The notes under the pieces are model-generated. The model worked only from the letters and a program-made list of their open reading frames with translations, had not been told where the DNA came from and did no database searches. A program made the translations under genes and the position numbers. Positions 48,930 through 57,956 of a stretch of 64,000 nt of DNA are shown piece by piece. How positions within the stretch are numbered: the first letter of the stretch is position 1; each line of letters opens with the position of its first letter. The stretch lies in assembly GCA_900542325.1 (NCBI GenBank), contig UQMY01000006.1:1-64000 (forward strand). The letters run 5' to 3'. This DNA is from an uncultured Collinsella sp. Its GTDB lineage: Bacteria; Actinomycetota; Coriobacteriia; Coriobacteriales; Coriobacteriaceae.

Positions 48930-50114
48930 GTGGCCTTCGATCATTACATATATACCGGGACGACCCGCCTGCGCTGCGGCTACACCACGGGGAGCTGCGC
49001 CGCGCTCGCGGCGAAGGCGGCCTGCGAGATGCTCTTGTCACGAAAGCCCGTCGGCCGCGTGTCGATCGTCACCCCCGGCGGGCTGCCCGTCGAGGCGAAC
49101 GTGGTCGACGCATGCATCGGCGAGGGGTGCGCCCAGTGCGCCGTGCGAAAGGACGCAGGCGACGATGCCGATGTGACCGACGGCGTGCTCGTGTACGCGC
49201 GCGTGGAACATGCGGGGTCGGGCACGGGCGCTGCGGGCAGCAAGGGCGTGCCCGCGCGCGAATCGGAAGTTTCCGTCGATGGCAGCGTGGGCGTGGGGCG
49301 CGTGACGTTGCCCGGGCTCGAGCAGCCGGTGGGGGCGGCCGCCATCAACGCGACGCCGCGCGCGATGATCACTTCGGCGGTGCGCGAGGTGTGCGCCGCG
49401 CACGGCTTTTCTGGAAATATCGCTGTGACGATTTCGGTACCCGAGGGTGTTGCCCTTGCCGAAAAGACCTTCAACCCGCACCTGGGGATAGAGGACGGCA
49501 TTTCCATCCTGGGCACGACGGGCATCGTCGAGCCGCGCAGCCTTGCTGCCTTGCGCGACAGCATCGAGCTCGAGATCCGGCAGCATGCGGCTATGGGGCG
49601 GCGCGGAGTCGTGCTCACGCCCGGCAACTACGGCGGGCAGTTCATCTCGGGGCATTTCCACCTAAACGGTGCACCGGTGGTCTTCATCTCCAACTTCGTG
49701 GGCGATGCGATTGATTGCTGCGTTCGCGAGGGATTTACCAATGTTCTTCTTGTGGGACACATCGGCAAGCTGGTGAAGGTTGCGGGCGGCATCATGGACA
49801 CCCATTCGCGTACCGCCGACTGCCGCGCGGAGATTCTGGCCGCCCACGCGGCCTTGGCCGGCGCGGGCGCGAAGACCGTGCGCGAGATCATGTCGTCGGT
49901 CACGACCACGGCGGCGCTCGAGGTAATCGAGGCCGCCGGCGTGGGGGACGCTGCGCGCGCCTCGCTCGCTGTGGCAATCGATGACAGGTTGCGCCGCCGC
50001 GCGGCGGGCGCATGCGACATCGCCGCGGTCGTGTTCGACGCCGAGCGCCGAGAGCTTTTCCGCACGTCGGGCGCCGATGCAGTTATCGGGGAATTGGGGG
50101 CTACGTATGAGTAA
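48930..50114 (+). CDS. cbiD: cobalt-precorrin-5B C1-methyltransferase
   Basis: A 394-residue protein methylating C1 of cobalt-precorrin-5B in the anaerobic pathway. Seen: RCGYTTGSCAALAAKA, the CbiD hallmark, ANVVDACIG, and VTTTAALEVIEAAG near the end. An insert around 90-115 (acidic, then Gly/Ser-rich) is not conserved. GTG at 48930 directly follows the cbiF stop and gives the family N-terminus. The end overlaps cbiL by 8 nt. Confidence 0.93.
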   Translation: MAFDHYIYTGTTRLRCGYTTGSCAALAAKAACEMLLSRKPVGRVSIVTPGGLPVEANVVDACIGEGCAQCAVRKDAGDDADVTDGVLVYARVEHAGSGTGAAGSKGVPARESEVSVDGSVGVGRVTLPGLEQPVGAAAINATPRAMITSAVREVCAAHGFSGNIAVTISVPEGVALAEKTFNPHLGIEDGISILGTTGIVEPRSLAALRDSIELEIRQHAAMGRRGVVLTPGNYGGQFISGHFHLNGAPVVFISNFVGDAIDCCVREGFTNVLLVGHIGKLVKVAGGIMDTHSRTADCRAEILAAHAALAGAGAKTVREIMSSVTTTAALEVIEAAGVGDAARASLAVAIDDRLRRRAAGACDIAAVVFDAERRELFRTSGADAVIGELGATYE

Positions 50115-50796
50115 AGGCGTGCTGTACGGGGTGGGCACGGGGCCTGGCGACCCCGAGCTGCTCACGATCAAGGCCGTCCGCACAATCGAATCGTGTCCGG
50201 TCATCGCCGCACCGCAGACGGCGGACGGAGCCATGGTCGCGCTCGACATCGTGCGCGGCGCCGTCGACCTTACAGGCAAGACGGTGATCCCCGTGCGATT
50301 CTCGATGACGCGCGACGTTGAGCGCCGCGCGGCCGAGCATGCCTCGCTTGTTCGCGAGCTTGTCGCGCACCTGGATGCGGTCCGCGACGTCGCGCTGCTG
50401 AACCTGGGGGACCCGAGCATCTACGCCACCTTCCAGCGCATCGCGCCCGACGTGCGCGCCCGCGGGTTCGAGGCGCGCGCCATTCCCGGCGTGCCGAGCT
50501 TCTGCGCGGTCGCCGCGGCACTCGAGCGCGACCTCACGCCCGAGATGTCGTCGCCTCTGCACATCGTGCCCGGCGGCTACGACGACGTGCGCCGCGCAAT
50601 CGGCTGGCCGGGGACGAAGGTGGTCATGAAGGCGCGCCGCTCGCTTGCGGACACGAAGCGCATCCTTCGCGAGGAGGGCGCCTTCGACGGTGCCGAGCTC
50701 GTAGAGGACTGTGGGCTTCCGGGCGAGCGCGTGTACCGCTCGGTCGACGATGTGCCCGATCGGGGCAGCTACTTCTCGACGATGGTGGTGCGCTAG
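50107..50796 (+). CDS. cbiL: cobalt-precorrin-2 C20-methyltransferase
   Basis: A 229-residue TP methylase adding the C20 methyl to cobalt-factor II/precorrin-2. Seen: GVGTGPGDPELLTIKA, NLGDPSIYATFQRI and IPGVPSFCAVAAAL. Complete. It ends exactly where cbiG begins, with no spacer. Confidence 0.93.
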   Translation: MSKGVLYGVGTGPGDPELLTIKAVRTIESCPVIAAPQTADGAMVALDIVRGAVDLTGKTVIPVRFSMTRDVERRAAEHASLVRELVAHLDAVRDVALLNLGDPSIYATFQRIAPDVRARGFEARAIPGVPSFCAVAAALERDLTPEMSSPLHIVPGGYDDVRRAIGWPGTKVVMKARRSLADTKRILREEGAFDGAELVEDCGLPGERVYRSVDDVPDRGSYFSTMVVR

Positions 50797-51930
50797 ATGA
50801 GGGTTTCCTGCATAGCGTTCACTGAGAGGGGGTATGCGTTGGCGGAGCGCACCGCACACGCGCTTTCCGATTGCGCGCAGACAGGTGAAGATGACCCTGG
50901 CTGGGACGTTTCCGTTTCGCGCGGGTTCGGCGAGGGGAAGGCCGACCTGCGCGCATGGACGGCGCTCGCGTGGGAAGCGTCGGACGCGCTTCTGTTCGTG
51001 GGCGCGGCGGGCATCGCCGTGCGGGCGATCGCGCCGCATGTCGCCTCGAAGGCAAGCGATTCCGCGGTTGTGGCGATCGACGAGGCGGGGCGCTTTGCCG
51101 TCCCGCTTTTGTCGGGGCATTTGGGCGGTGCGAACGAGCTTGCGCAAACTGTGGCACGCGCGGCAGGGGCCATCCCCGTCATCACCACGGCGACCGACGT
51201 CCGCGGCGTGTGGGCGGTGGATACGTGGGCGCGCTGTGCGGGGCTCGCCGTTTCGAATCCCGAGGCCATCAAGCGAGTGTCGGCGCGGCTGCTTTCGGGC
51301 GGGCGCGTGGCGCTCTATTCCGACATGCCGATTTCGGGACAGCCGCCTGAGGGGGTTGACATTGCGTCCGACCGCGCTCGGGCCGATATTGTCGTGTCGC
51401 CGTTCGCTGGCGCGAATGCAGGTGCGTCCGTTCGCGCAGCGGAGACGACGGGCGATGTCGTGCCCGCCGGTGAGACGGGGAAGCCGGCGGGCGTGCGGGC
51501 GCAGGCGCCTGCGCCCGAGCCGCTTCGCCTTGTCGTGCCCTGCATCGTTGCGGGCATAGGGTGCCGTCGCGGTGCGTGCGCCGAAGCGATCGGGGAGGCG
51601 TTTCTTCTCGCGTGCGGGCAGGCGGGTATCTCGCCTTCGGCCGTGCGCGAGGCGGCGACGATCGACGTGAAGGCGCACGAGGAGGGTCTGCTCGCCTTCT
51701 GCCGCGCGCGCAAGATTCCGCTTGCGACGTATTCCGCAGAGGAGTTGTCGCAGGTCGAAGGTAGCGTTTCGCCATCTGATTTCGTGCGCGCGACGGTGGG
51801 GGTCGACAATGTGTGCGAGCGCGCGGCGCTCGCGGGCGGGGGCAAACTTATCTTCCCGAAGCTCGCTCACGGCGGCGTGACCGTCGCGTTTTCCAAGGTA
51901 ACTATCGAACTTTCGTTTAAGGAGCGGTGA
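50797..51930 (+). CDS. cbiG: cobalt-precorrin-5A hydrolase
   Basis: A 377-residue protein that opens the delta-lactone of cobalt-precorrin-5A and releases acetaldehyde during ring contraction. Seen: the N-terminal part with LLFVGAAGIAVRAIAPH and LPLLSGHLGGANEL-like PLLSGHLGGANELA, a middle domain, an Ala/Gly/Pro linker (about 205-240), and the C-terminal domain with GIGCRRGACAEAI. Stop overlaps the next start (TGATG). Confidence 0.93.
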   Translation: MRVSCIAFTERGYALAERTAHALSDCAQTGEDDPGWDVSVSRGFGEGKADLRAWTALAWEASDALLFVGAAGIAVRAIAPHVASKASDSAVVAIDEAGRFAVPLLSGHLGGANELAQTVARAAGAIPVITTATDVRGVWAVDTWARCAGLAVSNPEAIKRVSARLLSGGRVALYSDMPISGQPPEGVDIASDRARADIVVSPFAGANAGASVRAAETTGDVVPAGETGKPAGVRAQAPAPEPLRLVVPCIVAGIGCRRGACAEAIGEAFLLACGQAGISPSAVREAATIDVKAHEEGLLAFCRARKIPLATYSAEELSQVEGSVSPSDFVRATVGVDNVCERAALAGGGKLIFPKLAHGGVTVAFSKVTIELSFKER

Positions 51931-52673
51931 TGGGAAAGCTCTTCGTGGTGGGGATCGGCCCGGGCGGCCCCGACGGCATGACGATTGCGGCTCGGCGCGC
52001 GCTCGAGGCGGCCGACATCGTTGTGGGGTATACGAAATACGTGGAGCTCGCGCTCGCCGCCGTGCCCGACGCGGCGCATCTCGCGACGCCGATGATGCAC
52101 GAGGTCGAACGGTGCCGCCTGGCGCTTTCGCGCGCGCAGTGCGGAGAAGCCGTGGCGCTTGTGTGCAGCGGTGACGCGGGCGTGTACGGCATGGCGAGCC
52201 CCGTGCTGGAGCTTGCTGAGGACTACCCCGATGTAGACGTGGAAGTTATCGCCGGGGCCACCGCGGCTCAGAGCGGGTCGGCGGTGCTCGGCGCCCCGCT
52301 TGCCCACGACTTCGCGGTCGTGTCGCTCTCCGACCTGCTCACGCCGTGGGAGGTCATCGAGCGCAGGCTCGCCGCCGTGGCGAGCGCCGACTTCTGCATC
52401 TGTTTGTACAACCCGCGCAGCAGAAAGCGCGCCGATAGGCTCTCGCGCGCGGCGAAGATTATGCTCGAATGGAAGGCCCCCGACACGCTCTGCGGCTGGG
52501 TACGCAACATCGGGCGCGAGGGGCAGCAGTCGGGCATGTGCAGGCTCTCCGAGCTGGGGGAGTTCGACGCCGACATGTTCACCACCGTGTTCGTCGGCAA
52601 CGCGGACACGAAGCGCGTAGGCGGCCGTATGGTCACGCCGCGCGGGTATCGGGAGATTCCATGCGAAAGGTAA
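51930..52673 (+). CDS. cbiH: cobalt-precorrin-3 C17-methyltransferase
   Basis: A 247-residue TP methylase catalysing C17 methylation with ring contraction. Seen: VVGIGPGGPDGMTIAA, CSGDAGVYGMASPVLE, AGATAAQSGSAVLGAPL, and CLYNPRSRKRADRL, the CbiH/CobJ marker. AAGGAG stands before the ATG at 51930. It overlaps cbiET by 13 nt. Confidence 0.93.
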   Translation: MGKLFVVGIGPGGPDGMTIAARRALEAADIVVGYTKYVELALAAVPDAAHLATPMMHEVERCRLALSRAQCGEAVALVCSGDAGVYGMASPVLELAEDYPDVDVEVIAGATAAQSGSAVLGAPLAHDFAVVSLSDLLTPWEVIERRLAAVASADFCICLYNPRSRKRADRLSRAAKIMLEWKAPDTLCGWVRNIGREGQQSGMCRLSELGEFDADMFTTVFVGNADTKRVGGRMVTPRGYREIPCER

Positions 52674-54133
52674 CGATCATCGGGGCGGGGCCCGGAAACC
52701 CCGACTTGCTCTCGCGCGCGGCGCTCGACGCGATCGACATCGCCGACGTGGTCATCGGCGCTCATCGCGCGCTTGTCAGCATCGACGTGCCGCCCGATGT
52801 GGTGAGATGCGAGCTCGTGAAGACGGCGGACATCGTCGCCGCGCTCACCGATGCGGCGTCGTGGCAGCGCGCCGTGGTCGTGATGACGGGCGATGTGGGG
52901 CTGTTCAGCGGCGCGCGCCGCCTGGTGGAGGCGCTCTCCGGCGACGCGCAGGTGGACGTGCGCGTCATTCCCGGCATAAGCTCAGCGTCGTATCTCGCCG
53001 CGCGCCTCGCGCGTCCATGGCAGGATTGGCGCTTCGCGAGCGCTCACGGCGTGGCGTGCGACATCGTGGCCGAGGCCGAGCGCGCAGGTGAGCTCTTCCT
53101 CGCCACGTCGGGCGGGGAAGACCCCTCGCGACTTTCGGGCGAGCTTGTGCAGGCGGGCTTCGGGGACGCACGCGTGACGGTGGCCGAGCGCCTGTCGTAC
53201 CCCGACGAGCGCATCACCTGCGCGACCGCAAGTGAAATCGCAGGTCAGACGTTCGACGACTTGAACGTGATGCTTATCGAGTTCGCAGGCTGCGCCGGGT
53301 CGCCTGCGGGCTCTAGCGCAGCCTCCGAGGCGCCGGCCGGCGCGTCTGCGCCCGCGGCGGCTTCTTTCGTGGCGGTCTCTGCGGGCGCATTCCGCGCCGC
53401 GAGCTCCCGCTGGCCGTACGCTTCCTCGGGCATTCCCGACGAGCTCTTCATCCGCGGCGACGTTCCCATGACCAAGCAGGAGGTGCGCGCCGTCGCGCTC
53501 GCGAAGCTGCGCCTTACCGCGACCGACACCGTGTGGGATGTCGGCGCCGGCACGGGGAGCGTGTCGATCGAGGCGGCGCTCGTCGCGCGAGCGGGGTCGG
53601 TATGGGCGGTCGAGCGCAACGCGGCCGGCGTGCGGCTCATCCGAGAGAACGCGGATGCATTCGGGTGCGGCAACGTGCATGCGGTCCCCGGTGTCGCCCC
53701 CGAAGCGCTCGCGAAACTGCCCGTCCCCGACGCCGTGTTCGTCGGCGGGAGCGCGGGCGAGCTTCCCTCCATCGTGGAGGCGGCGCTCGAGAAGAACTCA
53801 CAGGTTCGCCTGTGCGTGCCATGCGTCACCGTTGAGACGCTCACCGAGGCGTGCGCGCTCCTCTCGGGTTCGCGCTTTAAGGGGTTCGAGGCGTGCCAGG
53901 TGTCGGCCGCCCGCGCCGAGACTGTAGGCTCGCACCATCTTATGAAGGCGCAAAACCCCGTGTTCCTCGTCAGCGCGCGTGGTGCGGGCGCGGATGCCGA
54001 GGAGCTTGCCGAAGTCGGGACGCTTGCTGAGTCGCCTGTCGGGGAGGACCCCTCTACCGAGGGGAAACCATCCGTTGAGGTGGTCTCGCTTGCTAACTGC
54101 AGCGCCGCAGGTGGGGAAGGCGGCGCCCGGTGA
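52661..54133 (+). CDS. cbiET: cobalt-precorrin-7 C5/C15-methyltransferase fusion, decarboxylating (CbiE-CbiT)
   Basis: A 490-residue fusion. The N-terminal half (about 1-200) is a CbiE TP methylase (IIGAGPGNPDLLSRAA, MTGDVGLFSGARRL, IPGISSASYLAA). A ~45-residue Ala/Ser/Gly/Pro linker follows. The C-terminal half (about 265-440) is the CbiT class I methyltransferase with VWDVGAGTGSVSIEAAL and AVERNAAG. It corresponds to CobL. A low-complexity acidic tail ends the protein. Together the domains methylate C5 and C15 and remove the acetate carboxyl at C12. Confidence 0.93.
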   Translation: MRKVTIIGAGPGNPDLLSRAALDAIDIADVVIGAHRALVSIDVPPDVVRCELVKTADIVAALTDAASWQRAVVVMTGDVGLFSGARRLVEALSGDAQVDVRVIPGISSASYLAARLARPWQDWRFASAHGVACDIVAEAERAGELFLATSGGEDPSRLSGELVQAGFGDARVTVAERLSYPDERITCATASEIAGQTFDDLNVMLIEFAGCAGSPAGSSAASEAPAGASAPAAASFVAVSAGAFRAASSRWPYASSGIPDELFIRGDVPMTKQEVRAVALAKLRLTATDTVWDVGAGTGSVSIEAALVARAGSVWAVERNAAGVRLIRENADAFGCGNVHAVPGVAPEALAKLPVPDAVFVGGSAGELPSIVEAALEKNSQVRLCVPCVTVETLTEACALLSGSRFKGFEACQVSAARAETVGSHHLMKAQNPVFLVSARGAGADAEELAEVGTLAESPVGEDPSTEGKPSVEVVSLANCSAAGGEGGAR

Positions 54134-55512
54134 GCACGTCCATCCCGCGCTTCATGGTCGCTGCGCCCTCGAGCGGGAGCGGCAAGACGGTCGTAACGTG
54201 CGCGCTCCTGCGCGCGCTCGCGCACCGCGGCATTGCATGCGCGGCCTTCAAATGCGGCCCCGACTACATTGACCCGCTCTTTCATCGCCGCGTCGTGGGT
54301 GCGCGCTCGGGCAATTTAGACGGCTTCTTCACCGACGCCCCGACGCTGCGCGCCCTGCTCGCACGCGGCGCCGCGGGCGCGGATGTCGCGGTGCTCGAGG
54401 GGGTTATGGGCTTCTACGACGGCATGGCGCCCGGCGTGGCCGACGCGAGCAGCTACCAGGTTGCGCGCGACACGGAAACGCCGGTCGTTTTAGTGGTGAA
54501 CGGGCGCGGGGCGTCTTTATCGCTCGCCGCTGTAATCCGCGGCATCGCCGAGTTCCTGCCTTGTGCGAACGTGCGCGGCGTCGTGCTGAACAAGACGAGC
54601 GCCGCTGCCTGCGCCTACGCGGCGCCTGCGATCGAGAAGCACACGGGCGTCGCGGTTTTGGGGAATATCCCCGCCGACGAGGCGTTCTCGCTCGAAAGCC
54701 GGCATCTGGGGCTTGTGACCGCCGACGAGGTCGAGCAGCTCTCCGCGCGCATCGACAAGATGGCCGAGCTGGTGGAAAAGAGCATCGACGTCGACCGCTT
54801 GCTCGAAATAGCGGCGACGGCACCCGATATCCGCGAGGAACCTTACCGGTTGGAGCCGATCGCGGGAGCGCGGCCCATCGTCGCCGTCGCGCGTGACGAG
54901 GCGTTCTCGTTCTACTACGAGGAGAATCTGCGCGCGCTCGAGGACCTGGGTTGCGAGCTGGCCTTTTTCAGCCCCCTGTGTGATGGCGAGTTGCCCCGGG
55001 GGACAAGCGCCCTCTATCTGGGGGGCGGCTACCCGGAGCTCCATGCGCGGCAGCTCTCCGAGAACGTGTCGATGCGCGGGGCGGTGCGGCGCGCTGTGGA
55101 ATCCGGCATGCCGACGGTCGCCGAATGCGGTGGGTTTCTGTACCTGCAGCGCGAAATCGCCGATAGCGAGGTGTGGCGCTGGCCTGTTGCGGGCGCCCTT
55201 GAGGGCGCAAGCGAGAACGGGGGAAGGCTGTCCCATTTCGGGTACGTGGAGCTCACTTCCCAACGCGACGGGCTCTACGGGCCGCGCGGCACACGCATCC
55301 GCGCGCACGAGTTCCACTACTGGCAGTCCACCTGCCCGGGCGGCGACTTTTGGGCGCAGAAGCCCCGGCGCGACAAGGGCTGGCCGTGCATGACGACCAC
55401 CCCGTCCCTGGTGGCGGGCTTCCCGCATGTGTACTATCCTGCGAACCCCGACGTTGCGCGCGCGTTCGCGTCTGCCGCAGCGTCGTTCGCAGAGAGGAGG
55501 CGGCATGGCTGA
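54130..55512 (+). CDS. cbiA: cobyrinate a,c-diamide synthase
   Basis: A 460-residue glutamine- and ATP-dependent amidase acting on the a and c side chains. The N-terminal P-loop domain has APSSGSGKTVVTCALLRAL, FKCGPDYIDPLFH and GVMGFYDGM. The C-terminal class I amidotransferase-like domain has YLGGGYPELHA and the nucleophile Cys in VAECGGFLYL. GTG start overlaps the cbiET stop. Confidence 0.95.
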   Translation: MSTSIPRFMVAAPSSGSGKTVVTCALLRALAHRGIACAAFKCGPDYIDPLFHRRVVGARSGNLDGFFTDAPTLRALLARGAAGADVAVLEGVMGFYDGMAPGVADASSYQVARDTETPVVLVVNGRGASLSLAAVIRGIAEFLPCANVRGVVLNKTSAAACAYAAPAIEKHTGVAVLGNIPADEAFSLESRHLGLVTADEVEQLSARIDKMAELVEKSIDVDRLLEIAATAPDIREEPYRLEPIAGARPIVAVARDEAFSFYYEENLRALEDLGCELAFFSPLCDGELPRGTSALYLGGGYPELHARQLSENVSMRGAVRRAVESGMPTVAECGGFLYLQREIADSEVWRWPVAGALEGASENGGRLSHFGYVELTSQRDGLYGPRGTRIRAHEFHYWQSTCPGGDFWAQKPRRDKGWPCMTTTPSLVAGFPHVYYPANPDVARAFASAAASFAERRRHG

Positions 55513-56647
55513 AGCAACTGAAACCGCGCTTGCCTGCATCCGCGAGGAAGTCGAGCGCGCGTTCTCGTCGGCGCCGGGCGCCGTGCTCGAAGCTGCGCTT
55601 TCCCGGATCGCGCCCGCAGACGAATGCGCCCGTGCCGCCGCGTACGCCGCGTGGGACTCCATCGCGCACCCCTTGGGGGGATTGGGCGACTTTGAAGACG
55701 CCGTCGCGTGTATCGCCGCAGCTCAGGGGAGCGCCGAGGTGGCCGAGTTTCCCCGTGCGCTCGCGGTATTCTTCTCCGACAACGGGGTCGTTGCCGAAGG
55801 CGTGTCGCAAAGCGGGCAAGACGTGACGCGAGCCGTCGCGCGCAACATGTGCGAGGGGGCCACGAGCGCCTGCCGCATGGCGGCGTTCGCGGGTGCCGAG
55901 GTCGTGCCCGTCGACGTGGGTATGGCCCGGGGCATAGAAGACGCGCGCATGGTGCGCGCGAACGTGCGGCGGGGGAGTGGCAACATCGCGCACGGCTCCG
56001 CTATGTCTCGAGATGGGGCCGTGCGCGCGATCGAGGTCGGAATCGCCGTCGCGTGCGGGCTTGCCCGCGCCGGCGTGCGCCTTCTCGCCGCGGGCGAGAT
56101 GGGCATCGGCAACACGACCACCTCGGCGGCGGTGGCCGCAGTGCTCATCCGGGCGGACGCGCGGAGCCTCGTCGGGCGCGGCGCGGGGCTCTCGGACGCC
56201 TCGCTCGCGCGCAAGCGCGACGTGGTCGAGCGCGCTATCGACGCGAACTCGCCCGATCCCGCCGACCCGATCGACGTGCTCTCGAAGGTGGGCGGCTTCG
56301 ACATCGCGGCGATTTGCGGCTTCTACCTGGGGGCCGCGGCCTCGAAGGCGCCGGCGCTCCTCGACGGGGTCATATCCTGCACGGCGGCTCTGTGCGCGGC
56401 ACGCCTGTGCCCCAACGCCTTGGGCTACCTCGTGGGCACCCACGCATCAAGTGAACCCGCAAGCCGGGAGCTCCTTCGCGAGCTCGGCATAAAGGCACCC
56501 CTCGACGCAGGCATGCACTTGGGCGAGGGCGCGGGCGCCATGGCGTATCTGCCCCTTCTGGATTCGGCGCTGCGCGTATACCGGGATGGGAAGACGTTCA
56601 CGGCGACTGGCATGGCTGCTTACGAGCATTTCGAGGCCGGGAAATGA
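55505..56647 (+). CDS. cobT: nicotinate-nucleotide--dimethylbenzimidazole phosphoribosyltransferase
   Basis: A 380-residue enzyme activating the lower-ligand base to its alpha-riboside 5'-phosphate. Seen: FFSDNGVVAEGVSQ, AAGEMGIGNTTTSAAV (the phosphate/NaMN-binding loop), GRGAGL and the catalytic Glu in MHLGEGAGAMAYLP. ATG at 55505, 8 nt overlap with cbiA. The base used cannot be deduced here; no bza or bluB gene is visible. Confidence 0.95.
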   Translation: MAEATETALACIREEVERAFSSAPGAVLEAALSRIAPADECARAAAYAAWDSIAHPLGGLGDFEDAVACIAAAQGSAEVAEFPRALAVFFSDNGVVAEGVSQSGQDVTRAVARNMCEGATSACRMAAFAGAEVVPVDVGMARGIEDARMVRANVRRGSGNIAHGSAMSRDGAVRAIEVGIAVACGLARAGVRLLAAGEMGIGNTTTSAAVAAVLIRADARSLVGRGAGLSDASLARKRDVVERAIDANSPDPADPIDVLSKVGGFDIAAICGFYLGAAASKAPALLDGVISCTAALCAARLCPNALGYLVGTHASSEPASRELLRELGIKAPLDAGMHLGEGAGAMAYLPLLDSALRVYRDGKTFTATGMAAYEHFEAGK

Positions 56648-57192
56648 CGGTGACACTCGTCATCGGCGCCGCCGCGAGCGGCAAGAGCGCCTACGCCGAG
56701 TCCCTGTGCCTCGGGCAGGACGGCCCCCGCGTGTACCTGGCAACGATGGAGCCCTTCGGGGAAGAGGGCGCCCGCCGCATCGCGCGCCATCGGGCGCTGC
56801 GCGAGGGCAAGGGGTTTTCCACCCTCGAGCGCACGCGTGACGTGGGCGCCGCAGTGCCCGAGCTTCCGCGTGGCTGCACGCTTCTTTTGGAGGACGTGGG
56901 CAACCTGGTTGCGAACGAGCTCTTCGCGGAAGGCGGCTTGTCCCCGCGTGACCCCGACGCTGCGGCGCGCGAGGTGCTCGGAGGCATCGAACGGCTCGCT
57001 CAGGCCGCTGCGTATACGGTGGTGGTCACCGTCGACGTGTTCGCCGATGGGATGCGCTACGATGAAGGGACCGAGGCATGGAGGCGCGCGCTCGCGTGCG
57101 TGAACGCGGGCGTGGCGGCGCTGGCCGACCGCGCAGTCGAAGTGGTATGCGGGATTCCCGTGTGGATGAAAGGCGAAGGACCTACAAGGTGA
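56644..57192 (+). CDS. cobU: adenosylcobinamide kinase/guanylyltransferase
   Basis: A 182-residue P-loop enzyme that phosphorylates adenosylcobinamide and converts it to the GDP form. Seen: Walker A IGAAASGKSAYAE, the ATME segment (LATMEPF), the His-containing RIARHRALRE (guanylylation) and LLLEDVGNLVANELF. Complete. It overlaps cobT by 4 nt and cobS by 4 nt. A second CobU-like domain is present two genes downstream. Confidence 0.92.
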   Translation: MTVTLVIGAAASGKSAYAESLCLGQDGPRVYLATMEPFGEEGARRIARHRALREGKGFSTLERTRDVGAAVPELPRGCTLLLEDVGNLVANELFAEGGLSPRDPDAAAREVLGGIERLAQAAAYTVVVTVDVFADGMRYDEGTEAWRRALACVNAGVAALADRAVEVVCGIPVWMKGEGPTR

Positions 57193-57956
57193 AGACAGTA
57201 GAGGCAATCGGCGCGGCGTTCGGAACGTTCTCGCGCATCCCCGTCCCGAAATCGGCCTGGACCGATTTCGGGTCAACCCATGCGCTTGCCGCGTTTCCCC
57301 TGGTGGGCCTTGCGGAAGGGTTCCTCATGACGGCGTGGTGGCACGTGGCGAACCTGCTCGGCGTGCCCGCGACCATCGTCGCGGCCGTGCTCGTGGCGCT
57401 GCCTGTGGCGGTGACGGGAGGCATCCACCTAGACGGGCTCTGCGACACCTCCGATGCGCTTGCAAGTTGGGCCCCGCGCGAGCGAAAGCTCGAGATCATG
57501 CACGACCCGCGGGCGGGCGCCTTCGGGGTCATCGGTGTTGTTGTGTACCTTATTCTGCAGTTTTCCCTTTTCACCGCGCTGCCGCTTACGGCGGGGGCGT
57601 TCCTCGCGCTTCTGTGCTCTCTCGTGTTCTCCCGCTCGCTTTCGGGGCTCGCCGTTGAATGCTGGCCTGCCGCGCGTGCGGACGGCATGGCCGCGGGGCT
57701 CTCGCCTGCTAAGAAGCGCGCGGCGATCGTCGTGCCGCTTTGCGCTTTCGCTGCGGCTTCGGCTGCAGGGATGGTCGCGTGCGCTCGGGCCGTCGGCGCC
57801 CTTATGGCGGTGGCGGGGCTTTTGACGCTCGCGTGGTACCGCCATGTTGCCCTGTCCCGCTTCGGCGGGGTGACGGGGGATTTGGCCGGATGGTTTCTGC
57901 AATGGGCCGAGCTCGCGATGCTTGCCATGCTGGTGGCGGGGGGCATGCTCCTATGA
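57189..57956 (+). CDS. cobS: adenosylcobinamide-GDP ribazoletransferase (cobalamin synthase)
   Basis: A 255-residue integral membrane enzyme joining adenosylcobinamide-GDP and alpha-ribazole (or its phosphate). Seen: TFSRIPVP at the N-terminus, GGIHLDGLCDTSDAL (metal-binding acidic motif), HDPRAGAFGVIGV, and about six membrane helices. GTG at 57189 gives the family N-terminus. Normal length. Confidence 0.93.
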   Translation: MKTVEAIGAAFGTFSRIPVPKSAWTDFGSTHALAAFPLVGLAEGFLMTAWWHVANLLGVPATIVAAVLVALPVAVTGGIHLDGLCDTSDALASWAPRERKLEIMHDPRAGAFGVIGVVVYLILQFSLFTALPLTAGAFLALLCSLVFSRSLSGLAVECWPAARADGMAAGLSPAKKRAAIVVPLCAFAAASAAGMVACARAVGALMAVAGLLTLAWYRHVALSRFGGVTGDLAGWFLQWAELAMLAMLVAGGMLL